From: Peribacillus alkalitolerans
GTDB lineage: Bacteria; Bacillota; Bacilli; Bacillales; DSM-1321
Assembly: GCF_010882125.1 (NCBI RefSeq)
Contig: NZ_JAAGVZ010000014.1
Coordinates: forward strand, 1 to 64,000
Reading direction: 5' to 3'
Length of the DNA: 64,000 bases
Positions 17,526 through 27,226 of this stretch are shown here, one piece after another. The position numbers and the translations under genes are program-made. The notes beneath the pieces were generated by a model. That model saw only the letters and a program-made list of their open reading frames with translations, made no database searches and was not told the DNA's origin. The first letter of the stretch is position 1, and each line of letters begins with the position of its first letter.

Positions 17526-19019
17526 TTAGTTACTTGATTTTTCTTTACGTGAACGACCAAATCCATTTGATTTACGGTCACGATCGCCACCACTGCCAGA
17601 GCGTTTCTTACCACCAAAGTCTCTACGACCTCTATCGCTAGAGCCGCCTCTGTTATTTCTTCCACCACTATTTGAGAAAGGCTTTCTTTCGCGTTTTGAG
17701 CGAATTGGAGCTTCCTCTGTCAACTTAATAGGTGTTGCATCAGGCTCTTTTGTCATGATTTTCAAGACGCTTGCCACAAGCTCTTCTGCACTATATCTAG
17801 AAAGTAAATCTTTTGCATTTGGCAAGTATACAGATAGATCATCACTTTCAATTGTTTGAACGATTTTATCTGTTACCGCTTTTTGTTGTCCTTCTAAAGC
17901 TTCTGACAACGTAGGCGTTTTTAAAAGTTCCATACGTTTATTCGTTGTTCTCTCAATTACATATAGTTGTGATCTTTCTCTATACGTAACAAACGAGATC
18001 GCAACTCCAGTTTTTCCAGCACGTCCTGTTCTACCGATACGGTGAACATAGCTCTCTGCATCTTGTGGGATATCAAAGTTGTAAACGTGTGTAACACCTG
18101 AAATATCAAGACCACGAGCAGCCACGTCAGTCGCAACAAGGACATCAATGCTGCCTTCTTTAAACTTTTTCAAAACTGAAAGACGTTTAGCTTGGCTTAA
18201 ATCACCATGAATTCCTTCTGCTGTATATCCACGTAAAGTCAATGCAGAAGATAGCTCATCTACACGTCTTTTCGTACGACCGAAGATGATTGCTAATTCT
18301 GGTGTTTGAATGTCAAGTAGGCGAGTAAGCGCATCGAACTTCTCTCCTTCTTTCACTTCAAGGTAGTATTGTTGGATTCTATCCACTGTCATTTCTTTCG
18401 CTTTTACCTTCACAAGGTGAGGATCATTCATGAATTTCTCAGCAATTTTGCGGATTGGGTCAGGCATAGTTGCAGAGAAAAGCAATGTTTGATGCTCTTC
18501 CGGAACAGTTGAAAGGATTGATTCAATATCTTCAATGAATCCCATGTTTAGCATTTCATCTGCTTCGTCCAATACAACAGTCTGGACATCACCAAGACGA
18601 AGTGTTTTACGTTTAATATGGTCTAATAAACGACCTGGTGTTCCAACGATAATATGAGGCTTCTTCTTCAGAGCTCTGATCTGACGGTCGATATCTTGAC
18701 CACCGTATACTGCAAGAACACTCACTTTTTTACCGTATCCTAATTTATATAACTCCTCTGACACTTGAATCGCAAGCTCACGAGTAGGGGCAATAACGAT
18801 TCCTTGGACATGTTCTGCTTTAATGTCAATCTTCTCTAATAATGGAATCCCAAAAGCAGCTGTTTTTCCAGTACCTGTTTGAGCTTGTCCGATTAGATCT
18901 TTTCCTTGTAATGCTACAGGTATAGTTTGTGCTTGAATCGGAGTAGCCTCTTCAAATCCCATTCTTTCAATTGATTTTAATGTAGACTTCTGTAATCCTA
19001 ATTCGCTAAATAATGTCAA
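17526..19019 (-). CDS. cshA: DEAD-box RNA helicase CshA
   Basis: A 497-residue ATP-dependent RNA helicase of the RNA degradosome and cold-shock response. Motifs in order: Q motif ([10 protein letters not shown]), [14 protein letters not shown] (I), PTRELA (Ia), VLDEADEML (II), LLFSATMP (III), [12 protein letters not shown] (V) and [11 protein letters not shown] (VI). The last about 60 residues are rich in Arg, Gly and Ser, as in other CshA tails. A TTG at 19019, 9 bases after AAGGAG, matches the B. subtilis start; the longer frame is not supported. Confidence 0.96.
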   Translation of the reverse strand: MTLFSELGLQKSTLKSIERMGFEEATPIQAQTIPVALQGKDLIGQAQTGTGKTAAFGIPLLEKIDIKAEHVQGIVIAPTRELAIQVSEELYKLGYGKKVSVLAVYGGQDIDRQIRALKKKPHIIVGTPGRLLDHIKRKTLRLGDVQTVVLDEADEMLNMGFIEDIESILSTVPEEHQTLLFSATMPDPIRKIAEKFMNDPHLVKVKAKEMTVDRIQQYYLEVKEGEKFDALTRLLDIQTPELAIIFGRTKRRVDELSSALTLRGYTAEGIHGDLSQAKRLSVLKKFKEGSIDVLVATDVAARGLDISGVTHVYNFDIPQDAESYVHRIGRTGRAGKTGVAISFVTYRERSQLYVIERTTNKRMELLKTPTLSEALEGQQKAVTDKIVQTIESDDLSVYLPNAKDLLSRYSAEELVASVLKIMTKEPDATPIKLTEEAPIRSKRERKPFSNSGGRNNRGGSSDRGRRDFGGKKRSGSGGDRDRKSNGFGRSRKEKSSN

Positions 19020-19622
19020 AATTCCTAACTCCTTTTTTCTTTGAATTGTGTATATCTTTAGAAAAAGTTTTCTCATTATCACCATTTAGAAATGATATAA
19101 CTGAAGGGAGTATATGGAGGTCTTAAGCTTTCCTAGCCAAAGAACATACTTAGCCCAGAAGCTATTAAACCTATATATAGCTTTTCCTACAGGAGAGAAG
19201 GTTAAGTAAGGACAATATTTCCTGTCACTGACTTAGTCCAATCTTTTTCATACACAAAACAGGCCAACATGACACGGAGTATGGGACCATAATAGAAGGT
19301 CCATTTCCTTCTATATACTAATTTCGATAGCGCGTATCGAGTAAACATAAATCTGTATGGTCGCATCTTTTTCAATTGCAAAGAACACCGTTGCCAGCTG
19401 AAAATTCGCATGGCCTATTTTATAAATTAAAAAATTTCATCCTCATATCGTAAGGATCGAAAAGAAATCTCTTTCAAAAGATAAATGAAAACAACTTTAA
19501 AATAACAAGAAGGACAATAAAAAATATTGTCCTGAAAGTCCAAGGTTGCAAATGACGATCATGCAAACCTAAAGTTGCATTAAAGCTAATATTAACACGG
19601 GGATATTCTTTATGCAAGACAG
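19020..19622. other. Long non-coding region upstream of cshA
   Basis: About 600 bases between cshA and the esterase gene. It contains a hairpin AGGACAATA/TATTGTCCT (19511-19533) without a T-run and a 69-codon minus-strand frame (19202-19411) without a ribosome site. Part may be a long cshA leader, which would fit cold-regulated expression, but nothing in the sequence proves it. Confidence 0.4.
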
Positions 19623-20318
19623 TTAAGTCAGTTGATCACCTAAAAAGGAATGAATTTCCTGAAAAAGATTTAGCTTTTCTTCACAATGGCAAATTAAGTG
19701 TTTAGCATTTTCCACATGAATAATTTTCTTATCTCGGGATGACAAGTGTTGATAGATGTAATCTGCACTTTTGGGAGGAACAATGCCATCTAGCCCTCCT
19801 TGTGCAATAAGTGTAGGTATGGAGATAGTTTCCATCAAAGGGATTACCCTAGCCACTAAAGTTCTGAACTGGATTGTCGCACTTAGAGGCGTTTTTTTGA
19901 TTTTGTTCTTATACCGTAAGAACAGTTCATTTTGTTGGTGTTGCCCTTTTACTGCTTCCTTTACCAAATCCACAATATCCAAGGTCAATTGTCTGAGATG
20001 AACGTATTTTGCAGCAGCACTCAACAATACAAGCTTTTCTACTGGATATTTCGAAGCAAGATGACATGCAATCATCCCCCCCATGGAAAATCCAATTACA
20101 TACACCTTCTCACAATACCCTATCAACTCTTGCAAGGCCTCTTCTGCACACTCCATCCATTCTGTATAAGAAATGCCCTTTAAGGAACCTTCTTCTTCAT
20201 GTCCTGGCAGTGTTGGCACAATGATTTCCCAATTTGTGTTTTTTCTAAGGTACTCAGCCAAAGGTTCCACTTCATAAAGAGATCCAGTAAAGCCATGAAT
20301 GCATAAACAGCCGATCAT
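19623..20318 (-). CDS. Alpha/beta-hydrolase, carboxylesterase type
   Basis: A 231-residue serine hydrolase. The triad is readable: Ser in GFSMGG (about residue 97), Asp in QGGLDGIVPP (about 176-180) and His in NAKHLICH (about 205-209). The oxyanion region CIHGFTGS is at the N-terminus. It resembles the Est30/YvaK monoacylglycerol-type carboxylesterases. No signal peptide, so cytoplasmic. Alone between cshA and the HemAT-type gene; natural substrate unknown. Confidence 0.85.
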   Translation of the reverse strand: MIGCLCIHGFTGSLYEVEPLAEYLRKNTNWEIIVPTLPGHEEEGSLKGISYTEWMECAEEALQELIGYCEKVYVIGFSMGGMIACHLASKYPVEKLVLLSAAAKYVHLRQLTLDIVDLVKEAVKGQHQQNELFLRYKNKIKKTPLSATIQFRTLVARVIPLMETISIPTLIAQGGLDGIVPPKSADYIYQHLSSRDKKIIHVENAKHLICHCEEKLNLFQEIHSFLGDQLT

Positions 20319-20369
20319 ATTATCACCGTTTCTGTTTAGTTTAATCTTTAATACCCCGATACCAAAAAA

Positions 20370-21719
20370 TTAAGCCTTAATTTTCCCCGTCAGCTCCATG
20401 TTCAAATGACTGAGGTGCTCCGCCATCTTCGCAATTTCATAAGAAGCAAACATAATATCTTCAAACGTTTTATTAAAATTGCTTATTGCCATTGCAAATT
20501 GACTTATTCTTGAATCATTATTTTTTACACTTTCTACTGATTTGTCTAAAATCCCTATAATTCGACCATTCATTTCCCTGTAATGGCTTGTGTCATTTAC
20601 AAGGATACGGAAACTTTTATCAAACTTTTCTATGGTCTCTTGGACAGTAGCTATTTGTTGTTGTATATGATCTAGCGCCTCCTCCGTTTGGCGGGCGAGC
20701 TTCCGTACTTCTTGTGCTACTATTGAAAACCCACGCCCATGCTCCCCTGCTCTAGCCGCTTCAATGGCAGCATTCAATGAAAGGATATTGGTCTGAATAG
20801 AGATACCTCGAATGGATTTCACTACATGGCCAATTTGCACGGAGCACTCAGTCAGCTCCAGTGTCATGTTTTTAGTTGAATGAATGAGATCGACAATCCC
20901 ATCCACTTTAATATGAGAGGAAATTACATTTACCTTTCCAGCCTCTACTTGCTCGATCATATTTTGAGAAATTGATTGAATAGACTCAATTTCATCCATC
21001 ATTTGTTTAATTGATTCCTCTTTATCTTCTATTGAAGAAGTTGTTTCCTCTGCACTTGCTGCCAATCTAGCAGAAGAATCGTTTAGACTGTGTTGGATCG
21101 CTTCAATCTCCCCTAACTTTAGCATAGACGCGGTATAGGATTCTATGTATGTTTCGATTGCGATTTGCATATCAAACGAGCATAATTTTTGGAAAGATAA
21201 ATATAGTTCAGCTATTACCTCCTTACTTTCTATTGATGAGGTCATTACTTGAAGTACTTCGTTTTGAAGGAGAGTGTATGCTCCAATGTACCATTCAGGG
21301 AATAGACCAATCCTATTGTGGACCTTACCGATCATTTTCCTTCTATTGATATATTGTTCTCCGATATCACCAGAAACCATTTCTAAAACATAACGGGTCA
21401 ACGTTTGTTTTAATCTGTCAACTGTGGAATTATCTTGGATGATGGCTGTTAAATGAGGAATTTCCAATAATCTTGAATAAAAGGAACTTACAATTTTATC
21501 TGCATTCATTTCAATCAATGGTCGCATCCTGAGAAGATTCATCATATCTTTTTCAGATAAACCAACAAATTTAAGCTGATGTGCTTTTTTGCTTTTCATT
21601 AATTCTTGGTAGTGTATGTGGATGTTTGTCGAATCATTGTTGGCAACAAGATTTTGTTTTGATACATATTGATTATCATTCCTGCTTAAAAATAGTGTTT
21701 TAATGGGACAACTACTCAT
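20370..21719 (-). CDS. hemAT: HemAT-type heme aerotaxis transducer
   Basis: A 449-residue soluble chemoreceptor: protoglobin (globin-coupled sensor) domain about 45-200 with the proximal-His segment [17 protein letters not shown], then a coiled linker and a methyl-accepting signalling domain (about 230-449) with the hairpin tip [20 protein letters not shown]. HemAT binds O2 and signals to CheA for aerotaxis in B. subtilis (432 residues). No transmembrane segment. The ATG follows GGAGG by 7 bases. Implies a motile organism. Confidence 0.93.
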   Translation of the reverse strand: MSSCPIKTLFLSRNDNQYVSKQNLVANNDSTNIHIHYQELMKSKKAHQLKFVGLSEKDMMNLLRMRPLIEMNADKIVSSFYSRLLEIPHLTAIIQDNSTVDRLKQTLTRYVLEMVSGDIGEQYINRRKMIGKVHNRIGLFPEWYIGAYTLLQNEVLQVMTSSIESKEVIAELYLSFQKLCSFDMQIAIETYIESYTASMLKLGEIEAIQHSLNDSSARLAASAEETTSSIEDKEESIKQMMDEIESIQSISQNMIEQVEAGKVNVISSHIKVDGIVDLIHSTKNMTLELTECSVQIGHVVKSIRGISIQTNILSLNAAIEAARAGEHGRGFSIVAQEVRKLARQTEEALDHIQQQIATVQETIEKFDKSFRILVNDTSHYREMNGRIIGILDKSVESVKNNDSRISQFAMAISNFNKTFEDIMFASYEIAKMAEHLSHLNMELTGKIKA

Positions 21720-21865
21720 ACTTTACCTCCAGATCAACTCGTGGAACTATTATTTTTCACAAGTATATCTCGCAGGCAAGAAAAATCACTGAATAAATTA
21801 TTACAATTTTATGAAAATATAGTAAATTATACCTATTTCCACTATTATCACAATGCATATAAAAA

Positions 21866-21900
21866 AGCGGATAACTCAACTGACGTTCGATTTATCCGCT
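21866..21900 (-). terminator. Terminator of murF
   Basis: AGCGGATAA (21866-21874) pairs with TTATCCGCT (21892-21900), followed on the minus strand by TTTTTT. Confidence 0.9.
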
Positions 21901-21911
21901 CAAACTATTCA

Positions 21912-23288
21912 TTACTTGGCAGTTTCTTTTCCAATCAATGCATGGACTACTTCCTCAAGCTCCATTCCTCTGGACGCCTTCACTAATACAAGAACATCTT
22001 TTCCGACATGTTTTTGAAGTTCAGTGATTAAGATCTCTTTGTCTTCAAAAGGCATGATGTTCTGCTTAGGTAGTACATTTTCTGCCCCTTCCGCAATAGA
22101 CTTGCCTAAACGTCCAAATGTAAATAGAAAATCTACAGAGGATGGGACTTGCTTTCCTAAATCTTTATGGAATTCTACTTCGTTTGGACCGAGTTCAAGC
22201 ATGTCTCCGAGTACTAGAATTTTCTTTTCAAATCCTTTTAATTCCGCTACAAGATCCATGGCTGCTTTCATGGAAGAAGGGCTTGCATTGTATGCATCAT
22301 TAATGACCTTCTCGCCATTGATCCCTTTTTGCATCTCCATCCGCATATTCGTCAATTTTACCGACTGTAACCCAACCTTCATTTGTTCTACGGTGACACT
22401 AAGCTCATTCGCAACTAACATTGCGGCCATAGCATTCAATACATTATGAGCACCTAAGACCGGCAGAATGAAATCCTCGGAATACATATTCGTCTTGAAC
22501 AAAGTGTCTTCTTCTCTCGTTTGGATCGACAAAGGATACATTTTATTATCATGCTCCAAACCGAAGGAGAGTGTCTTAAATCCTGGTGAAGATACTCTTT
22601 CTTGAAGGAGCGGTTCATCACCGTGATATACGAGTGCACCTTCAGGCTTCAGACCTTTCACAATTTCTAACTTCGCCTCTGCAATTCCTTCACGAGAGCC
22701 TAAGTCTAATAAATGAGCTTCCCCAATGTTAGTGATGATGGCAATGTCAGGTTGAGCCAGTGTGGAAAGGAGCTCTATTTCTCCTTTTCCGCTCATACCC
22801 ATTTCAAGCACGACGACTTCAACATCAGATGGCATAGATAATATAGTCAGAGGCAAACCTAAATGGTTATTAAAGTTTCCACTGGTTTTATGAACACGAA
22901 AGGTTGTAGAAAGTAACGCCGCTGTAATGTCTTTCGTTGTTGTCTTTCCATTGCTGCCTGTAATGCCAACAACCTTTGGATTGACCTCTTCTAAGTAACG
23001 CTTAGATAATTCCTGCAGGGCAAGTAAAGGATCTTCTACTATTAATATAGGCAGATGTAATGGGGGATTAGGGACATCCTTTTTCCAAAAAGCAGCAGCC
23101 GCTCCTGATGCAATCGCCTTTTCAACATATTGATGTCCGTCTACATTTCCTCCAGGGAATGGCACAAATAAATTCCCTTTTTCAACCTTGCGGGAATCAA
23201 TCGTGACACCTTGGATTTCAATATCCAAGTTTTTTTCTAGTGTTATTCCGATCATTTTCGCAACATCTTCAAGACTTCGTTTAATCAT
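21912..23288 (-). CDS. murF: UDP-MurNAc-tripeptide:D-Ala-D-Ala ligase
   Basis: A 458-residue Mur ligase that adds D-Ala-D-Ala to the UDP-MurNAc-tripeptide. Three-domain layout; the ATP loop is GITGSNGKTTTKD (about residue 104-116). Start chosen at the ATG beginning MIKRSLEDVAKMIG, which aligns with MurF of B. subtilis; the open frame extends 11 codons further. About 100 bases downstream of ddl, so substrate maker and user are likely cotranscribed. Confidence 0.95.
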   Translation of the reverse strand: MIKRSLEDVAKMIGITLEKNLDIEIQGVTIDSRKVEKGNLFVPFPGGNVDGHQYVEKAIASGAAAAFWKKDVPNPPLHLPILIVEDPLLALQELSKRYLEEVNPKVVGITGSNGKTTTKDITAALLSTTFRVHKTSGNFNNHLGLPLTILSMPSDVEVVVLEMGMSGKGEIELLSTLAQPDIAIITNIGEAHLLDLGSREGIAEAKLEIVKGLKPEGALVYHGDEPLLQERVSSPGFKTLSFGLEHDNKMYPLSIQTREEDTLFKTNMYSEDFILPVLGAHNVLNAMAAMLVANELSVTVEQMKVGLQSVKLTNMRMEMQKGINGEKVINDAYNASPSSMKAAMDLVAELKGFEKKILVLGDMLELGPNEVEFHKDLGKQVPSSVDFLFTFGRLGKSIAEGAENVLPKQNIMPFEDKEILITELQKHVGKDVLVLVKASRGMELEEVVHALIGKETAK

Positions 23289-23388
23289 TGGGATCATCAC
23301 TCCATTCGATATGTAAACCATTTAGCTTTTTTTGCAAAACGAGCAGAAGCATCGTCAATTCATTTGACTGTAGCTTCTGCTCTATTTC

Positions 23389-24468
23389 CTAAAACGTATA
23401 CTTTATTTTTTGTTTTTCGTCATATCTTTCCTTTGCTAACATGACTAGTTTTTCAATTAACTCCGGATACTCGACACCTGTATGCTTCCATAATAACGGG
23501 AACATACTGAATGGAGTAAAACCAGGCATTGTATTCACTTCGTTCATAAATAGCTTTCCATCTTTAGTTAGGAAGAAATCGGCTCTAACTAATCCAGAGC
23601 AATCAAGTGCTTTAAAAGCACGGATTGCAAGCTCATGCAACTCTTCGTAAACTCCTTCAGGAAGTTCAGCCGGAATGATTAGTCCTGTATCTCCATCTTC
23701 GTACTTTGCCTTGTAATCGTAAAATGCTTTCTTTGGTACAATTTCTCCTGCAACAGAACATTCAGGATTATCATTTCCAAGTACTCCAATTTCGATTTCC
23801 CTAGCTGTAACGCCTTCTTCTATTATGATTTTTCGATCAAATTGGAAGGCTTCTACGAATGCAGCCTTCAGCTCGTCCTTGTTCGTACATTTACTAATAC
23901 CAACACTTGAACCTAGGTTCGCTGGTTTTACAAAGCAAGGGTATCCAAGCTGTTCTTCAACCTTTTCATAAGCTGCTTCTTCATCTTTCTCCCATTCAGA
24001 ACGAATGTACCAAACATAGTTCACCTGAGGTAATCCAGCTTGGGCGAAGATATTCTTCATGATGACTTTATCCATCCCGGCTGAAGAAGCCAATACTCCG
24101 TTTCCTACGTAAGGTAAATTCAAGATTTCCAGCATGCCTTGGACAGTACCGTCCTCACCATTTGGTCCGTGTAATAATGGGAATATAACATCAAAGCCAC
24201 TTGGCTCATCTTTTTGTTGAACAGGTAATAATTGAGTTTGAACCGCGGATAAACCTGTCACATTAGAAGTGTATATTAATTCTTCAACTGTGCTCGCTGG
24301 TCCGGTAAGCTGAGGTCCTGTAATCCACTGACCCTCAGTGTTGATATAAATCGGATGTATTTCAAATTTCTCAAAGTCCAATGCTTTATTAACTGCCAAA
24401 GCAGTCTGTAATGATACCTTATGTTCTGCGGATTTACCACCATATAGTAGGCCAATTCTTGTTTTCAT
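23389..24468 (-). CDS. ddl: D-alanine--D-alanine ligase
   Basis: A 359-residue ATP-grasp ligase joining two D-alanines. N-terminal motif [20 protein letters not shown]-grasp core [14 protein letters not shown] and metal-binding [20 protein letters not shown]. The GGAGGG ribosome site precedes the ATG. With alr (10559-11707) and murF it completes the D-Ala branch of cell-wall synthesis in this block. Confidence 0.96.
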   Translation of the reverse strand: MKTRIGLLYGGKSAEHKVSLQTALAVNKALDFEKFEIHPIYINTEGQWITGPQLTGPASTVEELIYTSNVTGLSAVQTQLLPVQQKDEPSGFDVIFPLLHGPNGEDGTVQGMLEILNLPYVGNGVLASSAGMDKVIMKNIFAQAGLPQVNYVWYIRSEWEKDEEAAYEKVEEQLGYPCFVKPANLGSSVGISKCTNKDELKAAFVEAFQFDRKIIIEEGVTAREIEIGVLGNDNPECSVAGEIVPKKAFYDYKAKYEDGDTGLIIPAELPEGVYEELHELAIRAFKALDCSGLVRADFFLTKDGKLFMNEVNTMPGFTPFSMFPLLWKHTGVEYPELIEKLVMLAKERYDEKQKIKYTF

Positions 24469-24498
24469 TGTATACCCTCCAATAATCAGTACCCCTTT

Positions 24499-24527
24499 AT
24501 TGTATCACTTTACTAATAAAACGTTAA
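24499..24527 (-). promoter_or_regulatory. Probable SigA promoter of ddl-murF
   Basis: The complement reads TTAACG, a 17-base spacer, then TACAAT, about 30 bases before the ddl start. Confidence 0.5.
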
Positions 24528-24882
24528 TCTGTACAAATACTCTATTTTACATATCTAAGAAGGGTCCTCATTTGCACTCATACGTATAAATGGGATGACT
24601 TACCTATCCATTCCCACCTTTTACTATATGAAACCATATGCTAGACCGAACACCCTGTAGGTAACATTTTTCGATGGGCTACATAAAAATTCTATCTAAA
24701 TGAACGCAAAGACATTAGTAAAAAATCGATTAATGTTGTTTATTCTATTACAATCCATTCATGTTAGGAATCATCGTCAACATGACTTAGGGTTGGAAAT
24801 GTCCTACTCTTTGTAGATTCATCAAGCGGCACAGGAAGTAAAGATGCCGCCCAAGAAACTATCCATTATACATGGATAAGAA
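24528..24882. other. Non-coding gap upstream of ddl
   Basis: About 350 bases with no open frame, repeat or RNA structure that I recognise, between the ddl promoter and the terminator of the next gene. Confidence 0.4.
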
Positions 24883-24915
24883 AGAGCCTTGCAGAATCAA
24901 ATGCTGCAAGGCTCT
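24883..24915 (-). terminator. Terminator of the 24926-25693 gene
   Basis: AGAGCCTTGCAG pairs with CTGCAAGGCTCT (12 bp, loop 9). The T-tract is modest (TTTCTT). Confidence 0.8.
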
Positions 24916-24925
24916 CCATATCTCA

Positions 24926-25693
24926 CTATTTAAGAACAATAGACCATTCTTTCGTCTTTCGTTGATAGATAATTTTCGCGTCTGGAAGCTGGGATTTATT
25001 TTCTTCGAACCGATCCATCATATCATCCATGTTGAAGAAGTCACCCACTACCCATATTGGAATTTCCATCCGATTTCTTGTTTGTTGAATGTGCTTGAAA
25101 GAAACGGCCATACCCTCGGTCATCAAATGGGATAGCCTCATCAACGTTTCCACAGGCATATCTGGGTATTCATTTCTTTTCTTGATCCCTAGCCAGGTTC
25201 TTTCAATTTTCAAACTATCCATTTTAAAGGGTACCAATTTACCAAGCATATAAAAATAATGATCTAACGACCTGTAGTAAATTTTATTAAACCAACCATC
25301 ATCGTGAGCGAGATACACATACTGGTTATTTAACTTCCGGAAAAAAGGTGGTTGAAGATGCGTCTTACAATGCCCTAGATAAAGAAGGTCCGCAATCTCT
25401 TTCCCTTCAAGCTCATCCAGCCCGATTTCATCCTCGAAATCTATCCAACAAAAATCCCCGTAGGCATGTACATCTTCTTTAAGCAGGTGAGGCAAGCTTT
25501 CTTGTGTTACATATTCCAATAGAGTATTCATATTGAAATCGCCGTCTTCATATTTATGCTTTAATAACAGCAAATTTGTTAATGGCTCTGGGGCCGATAG
25601 GGCAAATTCATAGAACTCAAAACCGCTAGATAGTACAAATCGTTCTGAAGCGTGTAAATGTAAATAGAGAATATCTCGTTGATTGTTTCTCAT
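24926..25693 (-). CDS. Conserved hypothetical protein, 255 residues
   Basis: I do not recognise a family. The protein is soluble, acidic and rich in aromatic residues (CWIDFEDE, YVYLAHDDGWFNKIYYRSLDHYFYMLG), with no signal peptide or transmembrane helix. The ATG at 25693 follows a G-rich ribosome site; a TTG six codons earlier is in frame. It stands alone between ddl and copZ with its own terminator, so it is a real gene. Confidence 0.75.
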   Translation of the reverse strand: MRNNQRDILYLHLHASERFVLSSGFEFYEFALSAPEPLTNLLLLKHKYEDGDFNMNTLLEYVTQESLPHLLKEDVHAYGDFCWIDFEDEIGLDELEGKEIADLLYLGHCKTHLQPPFFRKLNNQYVYLAHDDGWFNKIYYRSLDHYFYMLGKLVPFKMDSLKIERTWLGIKKRNEYPDMPVETLMRLSHLMTEGMAVSFKHIQQTRNRMEIPIWVVGDFFNMDDMMDRFEENKSQLPDAKIIYQRKTKEWSIVLK

Positions 25694-25894
25694 GTCTTGC
25701 CCTACCCCCAAGCCCTTATCCGTTAAAAGTTACCCTTATTGTACCAAAAAAACACATTGAAAATTAACAAATCGAAATCTTTATTGAAATAATTTATTAT
25801 TATTTTAAAACAATAAAAAACTCCATTAAACATAGCCACACCGATTGGTTTACTACGTTAGACAGAGTCCTTATTATTTATATTCATCTAAATA

Positions 25895-26101
25895 TTATTG
25901 AACATCATATCCTTGATCATCAATCGTCTCTTTGATAGTTTCTAATGTAACGACAGCTGCATCAAATTCTACATTAACCTTTGCTTCACCTAAATTTACC
26001 TCAACAGTCTTTACTCCATCGAGCTTCCCTACACTACCTTCGATTGCCTTTACACAATGGCCACAAGACATGCCTTGAACAGATAATAAAGCCTTTTCCA
26101 T
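25895..26101 (-). CDS. copZ: Copper chaperone CopZ
   Basis: A 68-residue heavy-metal-associated domain. The Cu(I) site is GMSCGHC (Cys13 and Cys16 region), with the ferredoxin-like fold completed by VEVNLGEAKVNVEFD and the conserved Tyr in GYDVQ. It normally hands copper to the CopA ATPase. It follows csoR by 29 bases and shares its promoter; no copA is found nearby. Confidence 0.93.
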   Translation of the reverse strand: MEKALLSVQGMSCGHCVKAIEGSVGKLDGVKTVEVNLGEAKVNVEFDAAVVTLETIKETIDDQGYDVQ

Positions 26102-26130
26102 TTATCATTTACCTCCATACTAAATCAATC

Positions 26131-26472
26131 TTATTTTTTAATTAAGCGATCAATCGTCACTAGTATTTCATCTAACGCTTCCATATCTCCATCTTGAATG
26201 CGTTCAACTATGCAGCTTTTCATATGTCCTTCAAGCAACAATTTAGCTACACTATTCAAAGCAGATTGGGTTGCAGAGATTTGAGTGATGATATCATCGC
26301 AATAAACATCCTTTTCGACCATACCTTTAATGCCGCGGATTTGCCCTTCCACTCGATTTAATCGTGTGATAAGATTTTTTTTCACCTTTTCAGAATGGTG
26401 ACTTTTACGCTCATTCGTAGAGCAACAGTTCTCTTCTTCATGATTTAATGGATTTAGGTTACCTTCATTCAT
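26131..26472 (-). CDS. csoR: Copper-sensing repressor CsoR
   Basis: A 113-residue DUF156-family repressor. The Cu(I) ligands are Cys58 (VYCDD), His83 and Cys87 (GHMKSC), with the exact 25- and 4-residue spacing of B. subtilis CsoR (Cys45, His70, Cys74). An N-terminal extension of about 13 residues carries an extra Cys-Cys pair (16-17). GGGAGG lies 6 bases before the ATG. Copper binding releases it from the operator overlapping its own promoter. Confidence 0.93.
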   Translation of the reverse strand: MNEGNLNPLNHEEENCCSTNERKSHHSEKVKKNLITRLNRVEGQIRGIKGMVEKDVYCDDIITQISATQSALNSVAKLLLEGHMKSCIVERIQDGDMEALDEILVTIDRLIKK

Positions 26473-26495
26473 TTTATAACCTCCCTACAAATATA

Positions 26496-26524
26496 ATATT
26501 ACTATACCCCCCTACTGTATACAA
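26496..26524 (-). promoter_or_regulatory. csoR-copZ promoter with embedded CsoR operator
   Basis: The complement reads TTGTAT (26519-26524), a 17-base spacer, then TAATAT (26496-26501). The spacer is ACAGTAGGGGGGTATAG, which resembles the G-tract CsoR operator (TACCC-N4-GGGGTA class). Binding would cover the promoter, so the operon is probably autorepressed and copper-induced. Confidence 0.75.
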
Positions 26525-26670
26525 CTTTATATTAATTAATCAGAATTTATTAATGACCTTCGCACATTCTTAATTGAATGGCTAGGTTCTTCTCTTTTTA
26601 TTCATTACTATTTTCGCATTTTCCAATTTTTGTTACAATATATAGAAAATTATGAATACGAGGTATCCTT

Positions 26671-27186
26671 ATGTTAATACGAGCTGCAAGTATAGATGAT
26701 ATCAAAGGAATGGCTAAGGTACATGTGGATTCCTGGAAAACGACCTATAAGGGAATCGTTCCTGATTCTGCGCTTAATAATCTGTCTTACGAGGCTAGAG
26801 AAGAATTGTGGAAATCGGTTTTAAGTCAAGAAAATAGTCCAGTCTATACTTTTGTTGCCGAGCTAGACGGAGAAATTATAGGGTTCTCTAACGGTGGACC
26901 TGAAAGAACAAAAAAATATGATTATTTAGGGGAAGTCTATACACTTTATCTCCTTCAAGAACATCAGAAAAAAGGGATTGGCAAAAAATTAATGCAAACA
27001 CTTGTGTCTTCCCTACAAGAGAATGGTCTAGATTCTATTATGGTTTGGGTTCTTGAAGAAAATCCATCACGTGCTTTCTATGAAAGTTTTTACCCAGAGA
27101 AAGTCGATATAGAGCTAATAGAAGAATGGAATGCTAATGAGATTGCATTAGGATGGAAAGATGCACAAACGATTTTGCAAAAATAA
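26671..27186 (+). CDS. GNAT-family N-acetyltransferase
   Basis: A 171-residue acetyltransferase. The acetyl-CoA site is QKKGIGKKLMQ (about 107-117) and the fold is complete from MLIRAASIDDIKGMAKVHV to VWVLEENPSRAFYESF. Substrate unknown. Monocistronic, ending at a bidirectional terminator shared with the convergent membrane-fusion protein. Confidence 0.85.
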   Translation: MLIRAASIDDIKGMAKVHVDSWKTTYKGIVPDSALNNLSYEAREELWKSVLSQENSPVYTFVAELDGEIIGFSNGGPERTKKYDYLGEVYTLYLLQEHQKKGIGKKLMQTLVSSLQENGLDSIMVWVLEENPSRAFYESFYPEKVDIELIEEWNANEIALGWKDAQTILQK

Positions 27187-27190
27187 CGTA

Positions 27191-27220
27191 AAAAAGGTTA
27201 TCCCTGAAGATAACCTTTTT
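27191..27220. terminator. Bidirectional terminator
   Basis: AAAAAGGTTATC pairs with GATAACCTTTTT around a 6-base loop, between convergent genes. Confidence 0.92.
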
Positions 27221-27226
27221 TCTTTT

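Noticed and set aside
19202-19411. A 69-codon minus-strand frame between cshA and the esterase gene
   Set aside because: No ribosome site, no family resemblance, and a composition rich in Arg, Tyr and Trp that looks like non-coding translation. Kept only as a note in the gap.
24481-24500. Possible SigB -10 (GGGTAC) before ddl
   Set aside because: No GTTT-type -35 at 12-15 bases; a SigA-like pair nearby fits better.
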